Assembly (NCBI GenBank): GCA_001931905.2
Contig: MSJI02000111.1
Coordinates: forward strand, 1 to 64,000
Length of the DNA stretch: 64,000 nt
Direction of reading: 5' to 3'
Source: Cladosporium sp. IMV 00045
Lineage: Eukaryota; Ascomycota; Dothideomycetes; Cladosporiales; Cladosporiaceae
Numbering within the stretch: position 1 is the stretch's first letter; each line of letters opens with the position of its first letter. Shown piece by piece: positions 11,424-24,304 of this stretch. The notes beneath the pieces were generated by a model. It worked only from the letters and a program-made list of their open reading frames with translations, made no database searches and was not told the origin of the DNA. A program made the translations under genes and the position numbers.

Positions 11424-11443
11424 NNNNNNNNNNNNNNNNNNNN
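11424..11443. other. Assembly gap of 20 N
   Basis: Scaffold join between contig 1 (ending in a poly-A run) and contig 2 (starting inside the intron after the EMG1 5' exon). Sequence on the two sides is not adjacent in biological terms: the right side restarts the same locus at the equivalent of position 2979. Confidence 0.98.
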
Positions 11444-11615
11444 GAGGCAGGTAGCACTTACGATATCTTTTGGTCTCACGACCAGACGACGAGGGCCTGC
11501 GACCAATGTAATCGCTGTTGTCGCCGCCGTTATCTTGGGCGTCTTGAGCAGCTTCGGCAGCGTCGACCTCAGCCTGGTCGAGCATGACGGCGTTGGTGGT
11601 CTCTGGCTCGGACAT
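11444..11615 (-). pseudogene. EMG1: EMG1 5' exon, cut off by the gap
   Basis: Copy of the exon at 2992-3148 plus the first bases of its intron. The rest of EMG1 is missing because the contig begins here, not because the gene is broken. It should not be counted as a separate gene. The exon's frame is intact and I see only one synonymous change against contig 1. Confidence 0.8.
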
Positions 11616-12890
11616 GCTGATATAGTATGTGGTAGAGAGTAGGCGTGGGGTCGTGTGACACGCTTATGTAGATCTCTGCGGCTGTATCTGGGCAGTGAAT
11701 ATGCAGTAAACGATGGCAGTGATTTTCAATATTTCTTTGGCTGAGAATCAGAAAAGTCGAAGGTATGGCCAGGTGAGAAAAGGAATTTACGTTGGTGGGC
11801 GGGCGTGTGCAAAAGCTGATGAAAAAGCTCAGAGGATTTCTGCGCTGCGGCGGAGGATTTCCCCAAGCTCCCATCAGCCCATCCCGAACTCTCCCACTCT
11901 TTGTGCTCTTGTGCTTCACAGACTTCGGGTAAAATGAGGTCTGTCCCATTTATAATGTCCCCACAATGTTGCCGATATCAATCCATGTCGCCGAGGAGGA
12001 AGACGGACAAACTATTACTGCGTGGGATGTGAGGATCGAACTATCTTGACACATATCCTGTACATAATCGCCGAGGTTGTGTCTCTTGCAGGAGTCGATC
12101 CTCTGACGTCTCTTCGGGCTGTTTGTTGCATGTCTGTTCAGGTTGGTCAGACCTTCTTGGTGTGTATAGGCAAGTCTCCCGGAAGGTCTTTAGGTTCACG
12201 CTATCCTGCTGATGAATTGTGAAGAAAGGTGCCTTTGACTCTCATGCCATCGACGGAGCAGCGTACGGGTCGAGACTCCTGCATCATCCTCATTCGCGTG
12301 TCGCTTGTTTTGACTGACGTCTGAGCTAGCCATCTCGGACTGTCAGAGCGTGTAACCGAAGGAGCGTCTTTCGCCGCGACACGTGACGGTTCCAGTGACG
12401 TCGCGGAACATCCTTGTTCTTGGGTGCAGAAGCTCATCTCAGAGAGGAGAGTCCACTTGAATCAGAACATTTCCTAATGGAGCCGAAACTTGACGCCAGA
12501 TCGTCGGAATCTCCAAGAGATGGGACAAGAGAAGCTGGCAGACAGTACTGATTTCAATCGGCACTCCGCGCAGGCGAATCAGTAAGTGGAAGAGTCTTTG
12601 ATCAATCTCTGAAGGATACATGTAGTCATCTACGTCGATTGACCCCATGATTCAAACGCGATGCAAGTGGGTATCTTATCCCAGTCTCCCCAGAGCCATG
12701 CTGAAGAACAGACAGCCCTCGAAACCCCAACGTTGACATAAACGACCCAGAAAACACAAAAGACAAACCCGGTCGTCACATTGTTTCCACCCTTCCCCTG
12801 CAGTCTCCAACGCCAGATAACAATCAAACAAAAGGAGAGAGGGGCAAACACCCCCCAAACCGAACCCAACCACAAAAACCGTCAAAACTC
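11616..12890. other. Intergenic, second haplotype
   Basis: Equivalent of 3149-4401. Nothing is recognisable besides the expected promoter and 3' flank. It carries several indels of 1-20 nt against the first copy. Confidence 0.5.
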
Positions 12891-14326
12891 CTACCTCCCA
12901 CCCTTTCCCCTCCCCTTCTCCTTCCTCTTCACAATCCCACCATTCCCACCCTTCCTCTTCCCCTCCACCTCTCCTCCCTTCTCCCCCACCCCCTCTCTAA
13001 AATCCCTCACCACCACCTCACTCTCCACCTCCCCCGTCGCCCTCTCCCTCTCCCCCACAACCCCCTCCTCCCTCCCCTCCACTTCCTCCAATCCCCCCAA
13101 TCCCCCCATAACAGCCTGCAAAAACGTCTCCCCCAACCCAACCCCCAGGCCCTCCCTCTCCTCCACCCCCTCCATCCACGCCCTCACGACCAGAACCAAA
13201 CAACCCGCCACGCGCGGCGCGCCGTAGCGTTGCAGGATCTGCGCTTCGTGGGCGAAACACCACGCGCGGAAAGTTGAGAGGGTTTTGTCGGTTTCGCAGG
13301 TGCTGAAGGCTTGCTGCTCGAGGGGCGAGAGGTCGGCTATCGGGATGGGAGGGTCGAGTTTGTTCGCGAGTGTGGTCAGGGGTGGGAGGGCGTGGGGATG
13401 GAGGCGGAGGATGTCGTGAAGGTTGTACAGGGTGCGTTTGACGCGGGGGGAGAGGAGGGGTGGGGGTTGCGTTTTGTTCTTCTTGGAGATGGGGGGTCGA
13501 CGGTCGGTGCGAGAGGTGGTGATGCCTTCTGCCGCTGCTGGGCCTCGGCCTTGCGGTTCTTCGTCGACGGTGTTCAAGTCTCGATGGTTCGCCGTTGGGA
13601 TGAAGATCTCCTGCCCTTTCAGCAGCGTCTCCGGCGGCTCATAAACCCTCCTCACCACCTCACCCCTCTGCTCCTTCCTTTCAACCTCCCTCAGCCGCTT
13701 CACGAAATGCTTCGCTTTGCGAATCTCCTCGCCGGCCACGGTGCGCGCCATGCCGTACACTTCCGCCACATCGCGCTGGGAGTAGCGCTTCTCGACCGCG
13801 TCGGCGAATTTGAACCAGTACTCGCGCGTTTCGACAGCTTTGGCTCGCTGCTGGCCATTCTCGGGTCGTGCGGCTTCGAGTTGTTTGAGAGTTGGTTTGG
13901 CAGGGAGGGTGGCGTCTAGGGAGGAAAGTATTAGCATTCTTCTGACCTTCCAACAACTCAAATCTGACAAGAAACCAAAAGAGCTCACTTACACCCCACC
14001 TCCTCCCTCGCCCTAACCGACCTCTCCAAATGCCTCACAACCCTACTCCCCTCGCCAAACCGCGCACGCATATTCTCCAACCGCCTCCGATCCAATTCCA
14101 GCCTCCAAACCGTCGGCAGACTCCCCTCTTCCAGAGCGACTTTTGTGGCGGCCCGCTTCACCGCCGAGAAGAAATTCGAGCCGCTGATGGGAGAGGCGCG
14201 CGCGGCGTTGATTTTGATCTCGACTTCGTCGTTGGTGTACCATTCGATGCAGCGCAGGAGGTGGGAGCCTTTGAGTTCGCTGGCGTGGTGGTGCATGATT
14301 TCGGAGGGGGTGGGGGGTGGTGCCAT
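12891..14326 (-). CDS. Conserved unknown protein (haplotype 2)
   Basis: Two exons: 14326-13993 and 13915-12891, giving 452 aa. Same donor (GTAAGT), phase and architecture as the copy at 4402-5829, which gave 447 aa. Conserved parts are almost unchanged. The middle linker and the Glu/Gly-rich tail differ by substitutions and in-frame indels, for example an extra DRRPPI-like segment before the KKNKTQ motif. This pattern, folded parts conserved and linker free to change, is what selection on a real protein gives. Function unknown. Confidence 0.75.
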
Positions 14327-17014
14327 TGTTGCGGTGGTGGTGTTTTGTATTCTTTTTGGTTGGAGTTGGTGGCGGAGTCAAGTTGGTGGGTTGGTGGGTT
14401 TGAGGTTGCCGTGCGATCATGGTAATAGGCATGTGTCTTGGCGTGGGTTGGGTCTGGCCTTCACTTCACAAATGCGAACAAAGGATTAAAGATTTCCAAG
14501 CTGTTGCGCAGAGACAGATCCATTACGGTATTTGCTTTTGAGAGCGCAATGCTCTTGCGATAGCATCAAAGATCGATTGATTCGATCAGCGTCAGAACAA
14601 GCGTAACCCGTCCGTCTCCTCGAGGGAGAAGCAAATGACCATGATCAACGTCCCCGCTCAAACCCAAGAAGCACTACAGCGACTTTGATCCATTGGATAT
14701 ACTAGCAGAATGACACTCAAGTGACAAGCCAAGGACAGAACAAAACTACTGTCGAGAAGCCACCCGTTTGTCATTTCGACGTAAGGCGCACACGACGACT
14801 GCTAAATGTCACGTAGCAGGAAACCACCAACCAGTGATAATGGCCGATATTCCTCTCTGCCAACAGAATTAGCATTGCGGTGGAGTCTGTTCTTCACGAG
14901 GGCCGCTATAACTATCATCAGGTCTCGGATTAACGGGCATCGAGAGCAGCACGCAGCCAATAGAATAGCCTATTGTTACGCTTCAGCACATACTTGAGCG
15001 TCACTCTGCTCGAAAACAGCACAAATGGCGCCACGGCAGAGTGGAAAGATGTTCAAAAATCATAGAATTTCAATCAAGAGAAAGACGACGATGTACATGC
15101 GAAAGAAGAGTGAAGTCAAGCTGACTTTCTCCGCTTGACAAAAAAGCGAATCGGCCGAGCGAACATGGAAAAGAAGATAACCCGGTACGTGTCACCTGTG
15201 CGATATAATGGAGCATTAATGTATCTGTATGAAAGATCTCTCTTCAAGTCCAAGGAGGACGTGATGGGGTTCTCTCTAAGTGTGTATACTACTGGTATCA
15301 TGTTCAATAGCCAGCTCAACAGCGATATGCACGCGCCTCTCCGAGCAATGGTACAGAACCAACGGTAGGAAGTGAGACCAATTCATGGCTGAAGATACTA
15401 TGTGTGGTTTTGTGAGAGACATGACATGACATGACGCAGGTGATGACGATGAGAGAAGCAGAGCACAGTACGCAGCGAATTGTCAGTCCATCGCAGATAT
15501 CATCAGTCATGCATGAAAGCTCCGCCATGTCGGCATTCATCGAGCCCCAGACTCATGCTACCTGAATAATCTAAGTGTCTGACTTAATTGCCCCAGCATT
15601 GACGTGTTTTGGGCATGAAGCAGACAACATGATCATAGCGCAAGTCGAGCACGATGTGCTTGCGGTCCTGGGATAGTATCATCATGTCGTGCTGGCGCGA
15701 TAATACCTAATGAACAATCAATGCGAGGAATCGCAACGATCATGCCACCCCTACAGAGCCCGCGATCATGCAAGGCATGTTGTACGCTCTGACTCTGTGA
15801 GTTCGGGGTGATGGCCGATGGCGACACACATGGCTGCGCTGGCTGTAGTTTGGTGGAGGTTGTGCTGCTGGCAGGAGTATAGACTGGGGTGCTTGAGGTT
15901 GTTGTTCATACTCAGATGCTAGACATGATAATAAGGTAGCGATGCATGTAGGAATAGAAGAGGGTGGTGGAATGCATGTATATGTACGGCAGAGATGCCT
16001 GCTTAGAGAGGGAGACATTTGGTGTGGTGGCCAGCCGGGCCAGCCGAACAAAGCCACGCTTGAGTATAGCGCAGAGCAAAGGCCGATTGGCGGAGTGGCG
16101 ACACAAGAACTCTCAGGCACAAGGCACAAAGTCAGGCTGATGCGATGGCGTGTGGTGTGTCGTGCTACTCGAAGCAGTCATCCGAAGGAGTACAAGGTAC
16201 GAATATTACCCTTTTCGGAGGCAAGATCAGGAAATGGTATCGAATCATAGGATTGTCCGGGACGAGGACGGACCGCGGGACATGGGCGATTAATGCGATT
16301 GCCGTCTCCTAATCGAGGGCAAATACCGCAAATCATGCGCTGGCTCGCCGGGCCTCGGCGTTGTCTGGGTGCTTATGGATGGGATGGGATGATGGGTGAT
16401 GGAGAGGGAGAGAGAAGGTGGTGGAAGCATGCGCCATGAATTCAATCCCTTTTGCCTTTTGCCTTTAGCTTTGGTCGATTATGGGTGGAGGCACAGGAGA
16501 CAGGTCGGCGAAACATCTCATCATCGCCAGCACAAGCCAGTCAGTAGTCGATGGTCAGTCGGTAGTCAAGTCGGTCTATCGGTCGACTATCTCGGTGGCT
16601 CTCAATAGTCAATCAGTCACAGGGACCAGGTCCAAGTCCCTAGGTATCATTCATCATCATCATCATCCGCATCATCCACCCCGACACCAATAACACTGCC
16701 GACCGACCCTTATTATTACTCAGCCCTTCGACCCTGAACTCACTCTCTCTCGTCACTCTACAAAACCGCCACTCCTCCTGCAACCTGACTCTCTCCGCTT
16801 CATCATCACCACCTCACCCAATCCCCCTGCTGTCGCCCAACTCCACCGACTCTTCATTAACCGCCCAAACCCACTCTTTCCGCATCGCCTTATCTACCTT
16901 ATCCTCTTCCACACGCCAGGAACACTTCCTCCTACTACAATACCTTCAAACATCGCAACCACCAACACGTTCTCCGACATCGCTCACACTATCAATACTC
17001 ACACCACCGCCATC
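14327..17014. other. Long intergenic region, second haplotype
   Basis: Equivalent of 5830-8556. It holds the same ACATG short repeat (near 15419) and a shorter CAT microsatellite (16650-16668), then the pyrimidine-rich leader of the AN1 gene. No gene is seen. Confidence 0.5.
16650..16668. repeat. CAT microsatellite, short allele
   Basis: About six CAT units at the site that has about eleven units at 8179-8213. Confidence 0.85.
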
Positions 17015-17595
17015 ATGCGCTCCAACAGCATCTCCAGCATCTCCTCCGCCAACTCTCGCGCCTCATCCGCCGAGCCCGAAGAGACCATGCAGATCTTCGT
17101 CAAGAACCTCTCCGGCGACAGTAAGCCTCCCGCCCACTCACTCCCACCAGCAACTCCTCCAAGTCAACTAACACAACTCCAGCATTCCCCCTAACAATCC
17201 CCCAATCCACCACCGTCTCCACCCTCCACTCCCTGCTCGCGCTCCGCACCAACCTCCCCGCCTCCTCCCTCCGCCTCGTGCACGCCGGCAAACACCTCAC
17301 CGACCCGAGCGCAGCTCTGACCTCCCACGCCATCACACGCGAGTCGACGATCCACCTCGCGCTGCCAATCCGCGGCGGAGGTCCCAAAAAGATCCGCTGT
17401 GGTTTCAAGGACTGCCGCGACGCGGCGCAGCGGATCGTCGGCGACTGCGGCTTCTGCAATGGCCATTTCTGCGGCAAGCACAGGATGTTGGAGTCGCACA
17501 GCTGCCCTGGCTTGGAGGACTGCAAGCAGCAGGACAAGGAGAGGAATAAGGAGAAGTTGGAGAGTGAGAGGACGGTGGCTATTAAGGGCATTTGA
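17015..17595 (+). CDS. Ubiquitin-like / AN1 zinc-finger protein (haplotype 2)
   Basis: Exons 17015-17120 and 17183-17595, 172 aa. All eight AN1 zinc ligands and the ubiquitin-like domain ending in RGG are kept. Against 8557-9137 exon 2 carries about 13 substitutions in 413 nt, every one at a silent codon position by my reading. In exon 1 one Thr/Asn change (ATSRAS to ANSRAS) lies in the Ser-rich leader. This is a functional allele or homeologue, not a decayed duplicate. Confidence 0.92.
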
Positions 17596-19040
17596 GGGAT
17601 GATCAGGCGACAACAGGCCATCGTCATCAGCACAGTACATTCGCATGGGCATTCCTTTGGTTTTCGATATTTGATTTTCTCTGGCGGATTCGACCCGACG
17701 ACGAGATGAGCGTTCTGGATTTTTTCGCTTTTCCATCCCTGCCTTACTGCATTCAAGCGCTCCCTCACCCTACCGCTCGGGTCACGCAAGGTGTCCGGAA
17801 TTGGATGTTTCCTTTTGGAAATGGGCATTCTTCAGTGGAGGCAGAGGAGCCGAGGCAGACCCTTCATGCACTGCACTGCGCGGTCGACAACTCCACCGCT
17901 CTTGCGCTATGAGAGAGTCTTCTGGACAGCTTAGGGGGGTTGGTCTTCGCTCATCAATGCTTATTTGTTTTCTTCTTTCTGCGGCGTGGTACACCTTTTA
18001 TACAGCGAAGGCGTCCACATGAGAGAGTAGTATAGTATAGTCATCCTTTTCTTACATTATCGGTAGATTAATACCGTAAGGAGTCTACCTAATCCAACAC
18101 AGTCAAAACACACTGCCTCCTTTTCTCTTTCATTTTTAGTTTCGACAAGCTAAAGATAGTAAACTATCTCCCGACTCTACGATTTCCTTCAATTCCTAGG
18201 CTTTATTACAGTTTTGAATCTTTTGGAGGGTTTCTCTCGAAGCGAAGCCCAAATATCTGGTGATGATGATCGCGGAATCCCGTCTGAAATCTACACGTGG
18301 TGGCGAGGAAGTAAGACATCCATCGAACCCGTCCAAGTAGGTACACGTGCCCATGCTCTCATGTAATTATTGTTGGAAGCCGATGCTTCCCCATGATGGC
18401 GAGGGAGTGGGCTGAGATTCACTGTCATGTACATGTGAGGTAAACGGCCGAAAACCCAGAGACTCATTGTGGTCATCACTCGGAGCGCTGTCTACCTGAG
18501 GTGTTCTACATGTACATGTATGCAGTCCCTCACCCTTTCTTTGCTTACTTCCTTCCTTCATTACTTAATTACCTCTAATTGCCCGCCCAACCTTCTCCTT
18601 CCTCATTCACCAACACCTTATTACATACTGCCATTAATGAGAGACAAAAAGGAAGGATCGATCGAGATGAACGGAAGCAAGAAAAGCATCATGGAAGAAC
18701 CACCACGCTTCTCCCTCCTTCTTTCCCTTCGGGCAGTGTTTGTCATGGCGTACGCTTTCCTTCTTCGCCTTCTCCCTCTTCTTTTCTGACACGGCAATTA
18801 TGGTCAACATACCATAATACCAGTTCATACCACAACATCCTTCTCCAATACAGCAACAATAACACACGCATAGCCTTCAATTAGCAGAAACTTACCCTCC
18901 CCCCTCTTTCCCTTGATACTCTCTCCTCCTCGCAATATCCCAAACACAAGAATCCAATCCAAGTCAATCAAGCCTCTCCATTGCGACGTCGAATCGTCAA
19001 TCGATCATCAACCAACCCCACCAAAACACGACGCTCATAT

Positions 19041-19060
19041 CGCATCGCATCGCATCGCAT
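19041..19060. repeat. CGCAT pentamer repeat, four units
   Basis: Four units here. The matching site on contig 1 (about 11128-11139) has only two. Confidence 0.8.
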
Positions 19061-19189
19061 CGAAATTACATCGAACAAACCCACCTGCGATCGCAACACC
19101 AGAAACCTTGCGACATATCCCGAACTCAGCAAGCCATCCTCCAGCTTCGAGAAAGGAGAAAAGAACGCATAGAAGCTCTTTGGCTTTTT

Positions 19190-19240
19190 CTTTCCTCTTT
19201 CCTCTTTCCTCTTTCCTCTTTCCTCTTTCCTCTTTCCTCT
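19190..19240. repeat. CTTTCCT heptamer tandem array
   Basis: About seven perfect 7-bp units. The equivalent place on contig 1 (about 11243-11260) has no array. It is a recent expansion in one haplotype, within the presumed 5' leader or promoter of the unknown gene at 19752. Confidence 0.9.
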
Positions 19241-19751
19241 TGCTTCTCCACTGCTGGGGAGTGAGAGAGAGAGAGAGAAGACGGAGAGGGGAATCTCGTA
19301 TTGCGCTTCGTTTTGCGTGTTGGACATTGACTTATCGGATATCGACAATCGCCATCGTCCATCTTGATCATTCATCGAATTCGACGAAGCCCGGCAATCT
19401 GAAGAAAAGGCAGCGGTTAGTTCCTGTCGCCTGTATATCAGCAAGCAGACAGGCAGGTCTATGAAAGTGTCGATTTGACTGGGAGTTGGTGTCGACGAGC
19501 AGAAATTGGTTTCGTCGTTGTCACCGCCTTCTTCTGATACTTCCAGAGGAGGCACACAAGCGACGAGCGAATCGATCGCCTACCCTTCCTATCTAGGTAC
19601 CTACTTCGACAGCGCGATTTTCTCACGGGTCATCCATCGATCGGTCAAACCGGGAATAACAGAAACTCACCTTTCCACACCCACAAGAGACGGAAGAAAG
19701 TGAAAAGCCTTCATCGTTTCTAGACCGGAGAACGAGACAATCTGCTCGCTC

Positions 19752-21083
19752 ATGGCTAGCATCCCCAGAAAAAGACCCGGGAGTTCTTCCCTCTCCTTTG
19801 CTGGCGATGATGTCGGTGCTGGTGGGGAGGGATACGTGAGTATTCACCTTCCCTCAAGGGAATGAGAAGGCGGAAAATGCTGTGCTAGAACGGTCGCGCT
19901 GACGTGAGTGGGACGTTTATAGGAACGTGTGTCCCCGAGCAATGAGTTGACAGAGCAAGGAATTGCATCGAGACAATTCGAGGAGGGAGCGCGGCAAGCT
20001 GCTGCGAGAGGTGTGGTTGGGCTGGGTGTTGAGGTATGTTCATGCAATCTTTTCTTGTGCAGAGGTAAGAGAGCTTGCTGAGGACTGACCGATCGCTCGA
20101 AGAATCCACAGGGTGACGAACTCGATGGAACCGCAGCAGACCCCGACCGTCGCGATTCGCAACTGCAGGCATCGTCTTCGAGAAAAATGACAGCGAAGAC
20201 AGCAAGTGCCGCTTCGAAACCACAGCCGCCGCCTCCACCGTCATCGTGCCTTGGGCATTTCGATCGTTTGGATGCGGATTACACGCCAAAACCGGGTAGC
20301 CGCACTGTGGTGCTGTACTATGATTCTGACGCGGCATCGTCGGCGTCGTCGATCGAGCGGGCGGCGGCGAAGGAGGCGACGATCACGAAGCTTCGACAGC
20401 CTTCTCGGGGCGTGAGGGATGGTCGTGCTGCGGGTGGATTGCTGGACCAGTCGATCGAGGAGGAAAAGGAGGGTGGTGATGGTGTCAATCTGCAAACTCG
20501 AGATAAGGAAAGAAGCGATGCTGTTGGCTCTGTTGATGCAGTCAGGACGAATGCAGGGCTTCCCATCACGCAAAACGAACTCACACCGCCAGTAGATAAC
20601 GATGAGGACATGGAAATCGATCCTTCTGGAGTCACAGGAGAACACGGTGGTGTGAGAGATGCACAAAGCACGATGGATTACGGCGCGGACGGGACACCAT
20701 CGACGACAGCGCCTCCTTCACCAGAGGGCTGGCTCACATCCTTCCGAGTTTCAGATAATGCAGTGCCACGCCTGGGTGCAAGAGACATTTACTTTGCAGG
20801 ACGACTCGCGTCGGCGTGCGTGATTCTGATCCGGGATGGCCGAATCTCCCAAGCTGGCTGGCTGGGCCAATGGAGCGTCGACATGGTGGGCAAGGAGCTT
20901 TGGGATAGGATGGTGGTTCAGTATGCATCGGCGCCCAGAGAGGAGGGCGACGACGAGAGGTGGGTTTGTTACTTGCTTGGTGAGGTCGCGATTGTTTTGC
21001 GTCACATCGATGCCGGGAGATCGAGGGAGCTGCAACAAATGGTCTTGGGGTGGCAGGCAGCAGGAATTCTTTCCAATGCTTGA
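19752..21083 (+). CDS. Conserved unknown protein, 388 aa (haplotype 2)
   Basis: Three exons, all in phase 0: 19752-19835, 19923-20033 and 20112-21083. Donors are GTGAGT and GTATGT; acceptors are TATAG and CACAG. The product begins MASIPRKRPGSSS and is basic and Ser-rich at the start. The middle (about residues 75-250) is acidic, Ser/Pro-rich and probably disordered. The C-terminal 115 residues look like a compact helical domain: segments NAVPRLGARDIYFAGRLASA, ACVILIRDGRISQAGWLGQW and LQQMVLGWQAAGILSNA. I do not recognise the family. The second copy at 29915 keeps all splice sites. Function unknown. Confidence 0.78.
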
Positions 21084-24000
21084 GGGCTGATGGGCGGTCA
21101 AGGATCGAAGGATGGCATGGGTAGGGGAGATGGAGTGTTTCGGTGCGCCGTGGCGTGCGTGGGTGCCCTCGCTCCTGGAAGGGCTCAGAGGGAGCGCGGC
21201 TGGAATGCTCAGCTATTGCTTAGAGGTGGTTGTTTGAGAAGGCTTGGATAGTACGATTCTCCGGGTCGGAGAAGAACATTCCGATTCGATCCTGTGGTCT
21301 TGTCGTCTTGTCGTAGCTCCGTCCCGTACATGATGTCGTGGATGCCTTCCCCACACGTGACAAAGCCCGTGAATCCACCTTCCGTGGACCTCCTACTTCC
21401 GCGTCGATCGAGGTTCAGCAGAAGGGTGGGGGTGTGATGTGGTGATGGAGAGACATCGTCTTCGCCGAGACTTCTGCCGCGTACATGTGGTTAGGCTGTG
21501 GACCGCGCCACGGAGCCACGTTTGGGTGTGGGGATGGAAAAGGGTTCACCAGATGCAAGCGCTGGACATCAAGAACGGCCAGACTCTCGTCTCGAGACGC
21601 AGAAGGAAGCACAAGCCACAGTCAACGTCGTCAGTGTGCACAAAGCATTGGCGCTGTGGTAGCTATGGAAGAACGACGAGCCTTTGTCACGGCGGTACTG
21701 GAGTTGTGGCCCAATCACATCATGTAGAGTCAGTATAGCACCCGGGCAGATATCGCCAAGGTCTCACGGGTGAATGCGGGCTGAGAAGTCTAGAGGGAGA
21801 TTTTCTTCGAATAGCTGAGATTAGGTTCTCGGGGCGTAGATGGGGAAGTGAGTAACAGCAGTCGCCGAGAGGTGCAAGATCAGGGTTGGTGAGTTGTTGG
21901 CGGAAATCTGATTAATTAGCAAGACGATGACGGCTTGGGGTGAGTGTCAGTGAGGTCTTGGGCTTGAGCCTAGTGGCATGCGCGGAGATGGTCCGAAGGG
22001 AAAGCGTGCGACGATCGTCTGGAGCCGCGGTGGACTAGCAACAAAGGAGTAGCTTCGGGCACTGGAGAATTGGAGGCCGAGAGGGGGAAAATGGAGTTGG
22101 TCTTCGTTTTTTGCGGAGGCGAGAGGTGAGCATTGATGGGGTATGGAGTAAGTGGCGGCCAAATGTCCATGTCATGATCGAATAACGTCAGTGCGTATCT
22201 CTCACACGCCCGAGGCGCTGGAACATCGGGCTTTGATAAGATGAGATGGCCTGAGATTGCCTGAGATGGCGTGGAGGATCAGCGTGAAGGTGCATCAGAT
22301 CCAGGGCATGGCGGATAAGAATGGGAAGCACATGCATCGGATGTTGAGGCGCAGCAAGGAGAACGACCAGGAGCGCGGCCGCACGTTTTCTCAACGCTCG
22401 CCGCCATATGCTTGCCAAATCGTGAGAGCAATTATCCTGCTGCCTGAATCGTTTTCGTCTACTCACGACTCGCTCACAACTGCAGCCAAGTTTGCCCATG
22501 TTGATATATCCCCGTATATCATGCTGTATCGATATCAAGCTGACAAAGCCTGAGCTGTCCTGGGTTCTCGACTCTTCCACTCTTTTGCTTCCACCCAATG
22601 GTCAATCCTTGCAGCCTTGCACTGAGTACACCCGACAAACGTACCCATGTACCCTCGGCCAGCAAGGATTTGGAAGCTTGCTATCAATCTTCCTATCTCA
22701 CAAGCACCCGGGTGGAAAAGTCAAGATGATCGTCCCGGCGCCATGGCACTTGGCGCTAAGACTTGACGACGTTGATGTCCCACCCAGCCCGAACATTCGT
22801 GCTCGTTGATCGACAGAGACCACGCCTCGCATCTCTGCTCGACCGGGTGCGCGAGGGGGTCTGGGATCCGCCGCAAGGAACATGATCTTGTATGTACGTT
22901 CTATCAGCAGCAATCAATATCAATTCCACCGCGCTGGAAAAGAGGCATGTTGCAGACAGGGATCGTCAGCGAAATTGATTGGATTGCAATACACGTAAAT
23001 TCCTTTGTCTCTGCCTATGACCTACCCGGCTCGAGGCGTCTGCACAAGCTCCGGCAGCCTCCCGCTGTAAGCATAATCATCCTTCCCTTCCAACCTTCTC
23101 CTTGACCTCTCTTGATCCATGCACGACTCCTTGCAGGGTCGGCCTGAGGTCTTGGTTGTTTCTGGGGGCCCATCCACCAAACTCCACATCCTATTACACA
23201 TTCACACATGAATCTTTTGCCCAGCGCCCAGGCGTGTCGCCCAGTAAGGCCTACTCGTGGCCCAGTAAGGCGTAGTTTTGGCGGCGCCCGGGCGACCTGA
23301 CAACGATCGAATCACTGTTTTTGCTTGGCTGAGTCACCTGGTAGCAAACGGCCGTCGGGCTGAATTGGTGGTGTCTTGTGCTTGCATACTGATAAGAGAA
23401 TAAAGGGTATGAGGGCAAGGGCTGAGGCAATGCGCAGTACATCTCGCCTTGGCAGCAAACCTAACCCAAGTCTGGTATCCACATTCATGACCTCTCCCAG
23501 TAATCCACACGCTCACCACCCCGGCTACTTGCCTACGTGCCTACCTGTCTATCCCCCCCGTGCACTGCCCAGTGGTACCCCAAAAAAACGTTCTATCCAG
23601 CCTGGGCTAGACCTCTATCCATCATGCTCGCAGCCTGGTGTTGCACCAGACATGACCTCGTCGCTCGGCGACCCACAGGCCCTCTCAGCGCACGCGCCTG
23701 TTTGGCCGTAGAAGCTCACAAAGCGTATACATACGTGCGTGCGTCGCATCACCCAGTCTCCGAGCCACTGTGAAACACATCATACTTTTTGCACGCCAGC
23801 CGTTTTGGAACAGCAAGAAACGCACAATGACTCGTGGCGGCCCATCTGTTGAACGCTTGGCCCCGCCGCGGGCACCGGTTGGAGGTATGCTTTGTCGGGC
23901 GGAGGTCTTGGTATGCGGTGCTGTCGAGGCGGAAGGTGCGACCTCCCTGCCCGGCTCCATGGGGAGAGGGGAGGACCCGCAGTCCGGTTGAGCATCTCGA

Positions 24001-24304
24001 GGTCGGCCTGTGATGTTTCCATAAGAGCCCAAAAAGCATAGATAGTCTCACCTCGCCCCTTCGTTGTTGTCTCCCGGGACTCATCTGTCTTCACCCATCA
24101 TCACCACTACCGCCGACCAGAGGCACCATCCTCGACGTTCCAAACTTACACATTCCCATCAATCACACTCACCGTCTTCCTCCTCTGCCCTCGCTTCTTC
24201 ATCCTGCAGACCCGTTTCGACGTCACCGTCCGTCGTCTGCCCTCTCGCTCAGACCTCGTCGTCGACCTCGACCCGCGGTCCACCAACCGCCACCTACCGC
24301 CATC
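21084..24304. other. 3.2-kb intergenic region upstream of the MFS gene
   Basis: No supported gene. The stretch 23020-23260 is nearly identical in both haplotypes and contains an intron-like block (GTAAGC...TTGCAG, about 75 nt), but the frame across it is broken by a 1-nt indel in the other copy. A 12-nt string GCCCAGTAAGGC occurs twice at about 23238 and 23259. The region probably holds the MFS promoter and a long leader. Confidence 0.5.

Larger units (their letters stand above)
11444..19410. repeat. Haplotype block A, copy on contig 2
   Basis: Second copy of 2979-11423, about 0.5 kb shorter because of many small deletions. It starts with sequence identical to 2979 onward. It runs on into block B without a break, showing the true order A then B. 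Confidence 0.9.
17596..19751. other. Intergenic region upstream of the 388-aa unknown gene
   Basis: It corresponds to 9138-11423 joined to 29544-29914 of the other haplotype. It contains a CGCAT pentamer run at 19041-19060 and a CTTTCCT heptamer array at 19190-19240, plus a long pyrimidine-rich leader. No gene is seen. Confidence 0.5.

Noticed and set aside
10766..11587. Frame of 273 aa running across the first gap
   Set aside because: It passes through 20 N and joins sequences that are not adjacent in the genome. The part before the gap is not conserved in the other haplotype.
23018..23275. Small two-exon gene with an intron-like GTAAGC...TTGCAG block
   Set aside because: The frame is open in contig 2 but a 1-nt indel after the supposed acceptor shifts it in contig 3, so the protein is not conserved although the DNA is. 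It is more likely a leader or other non-coding element.
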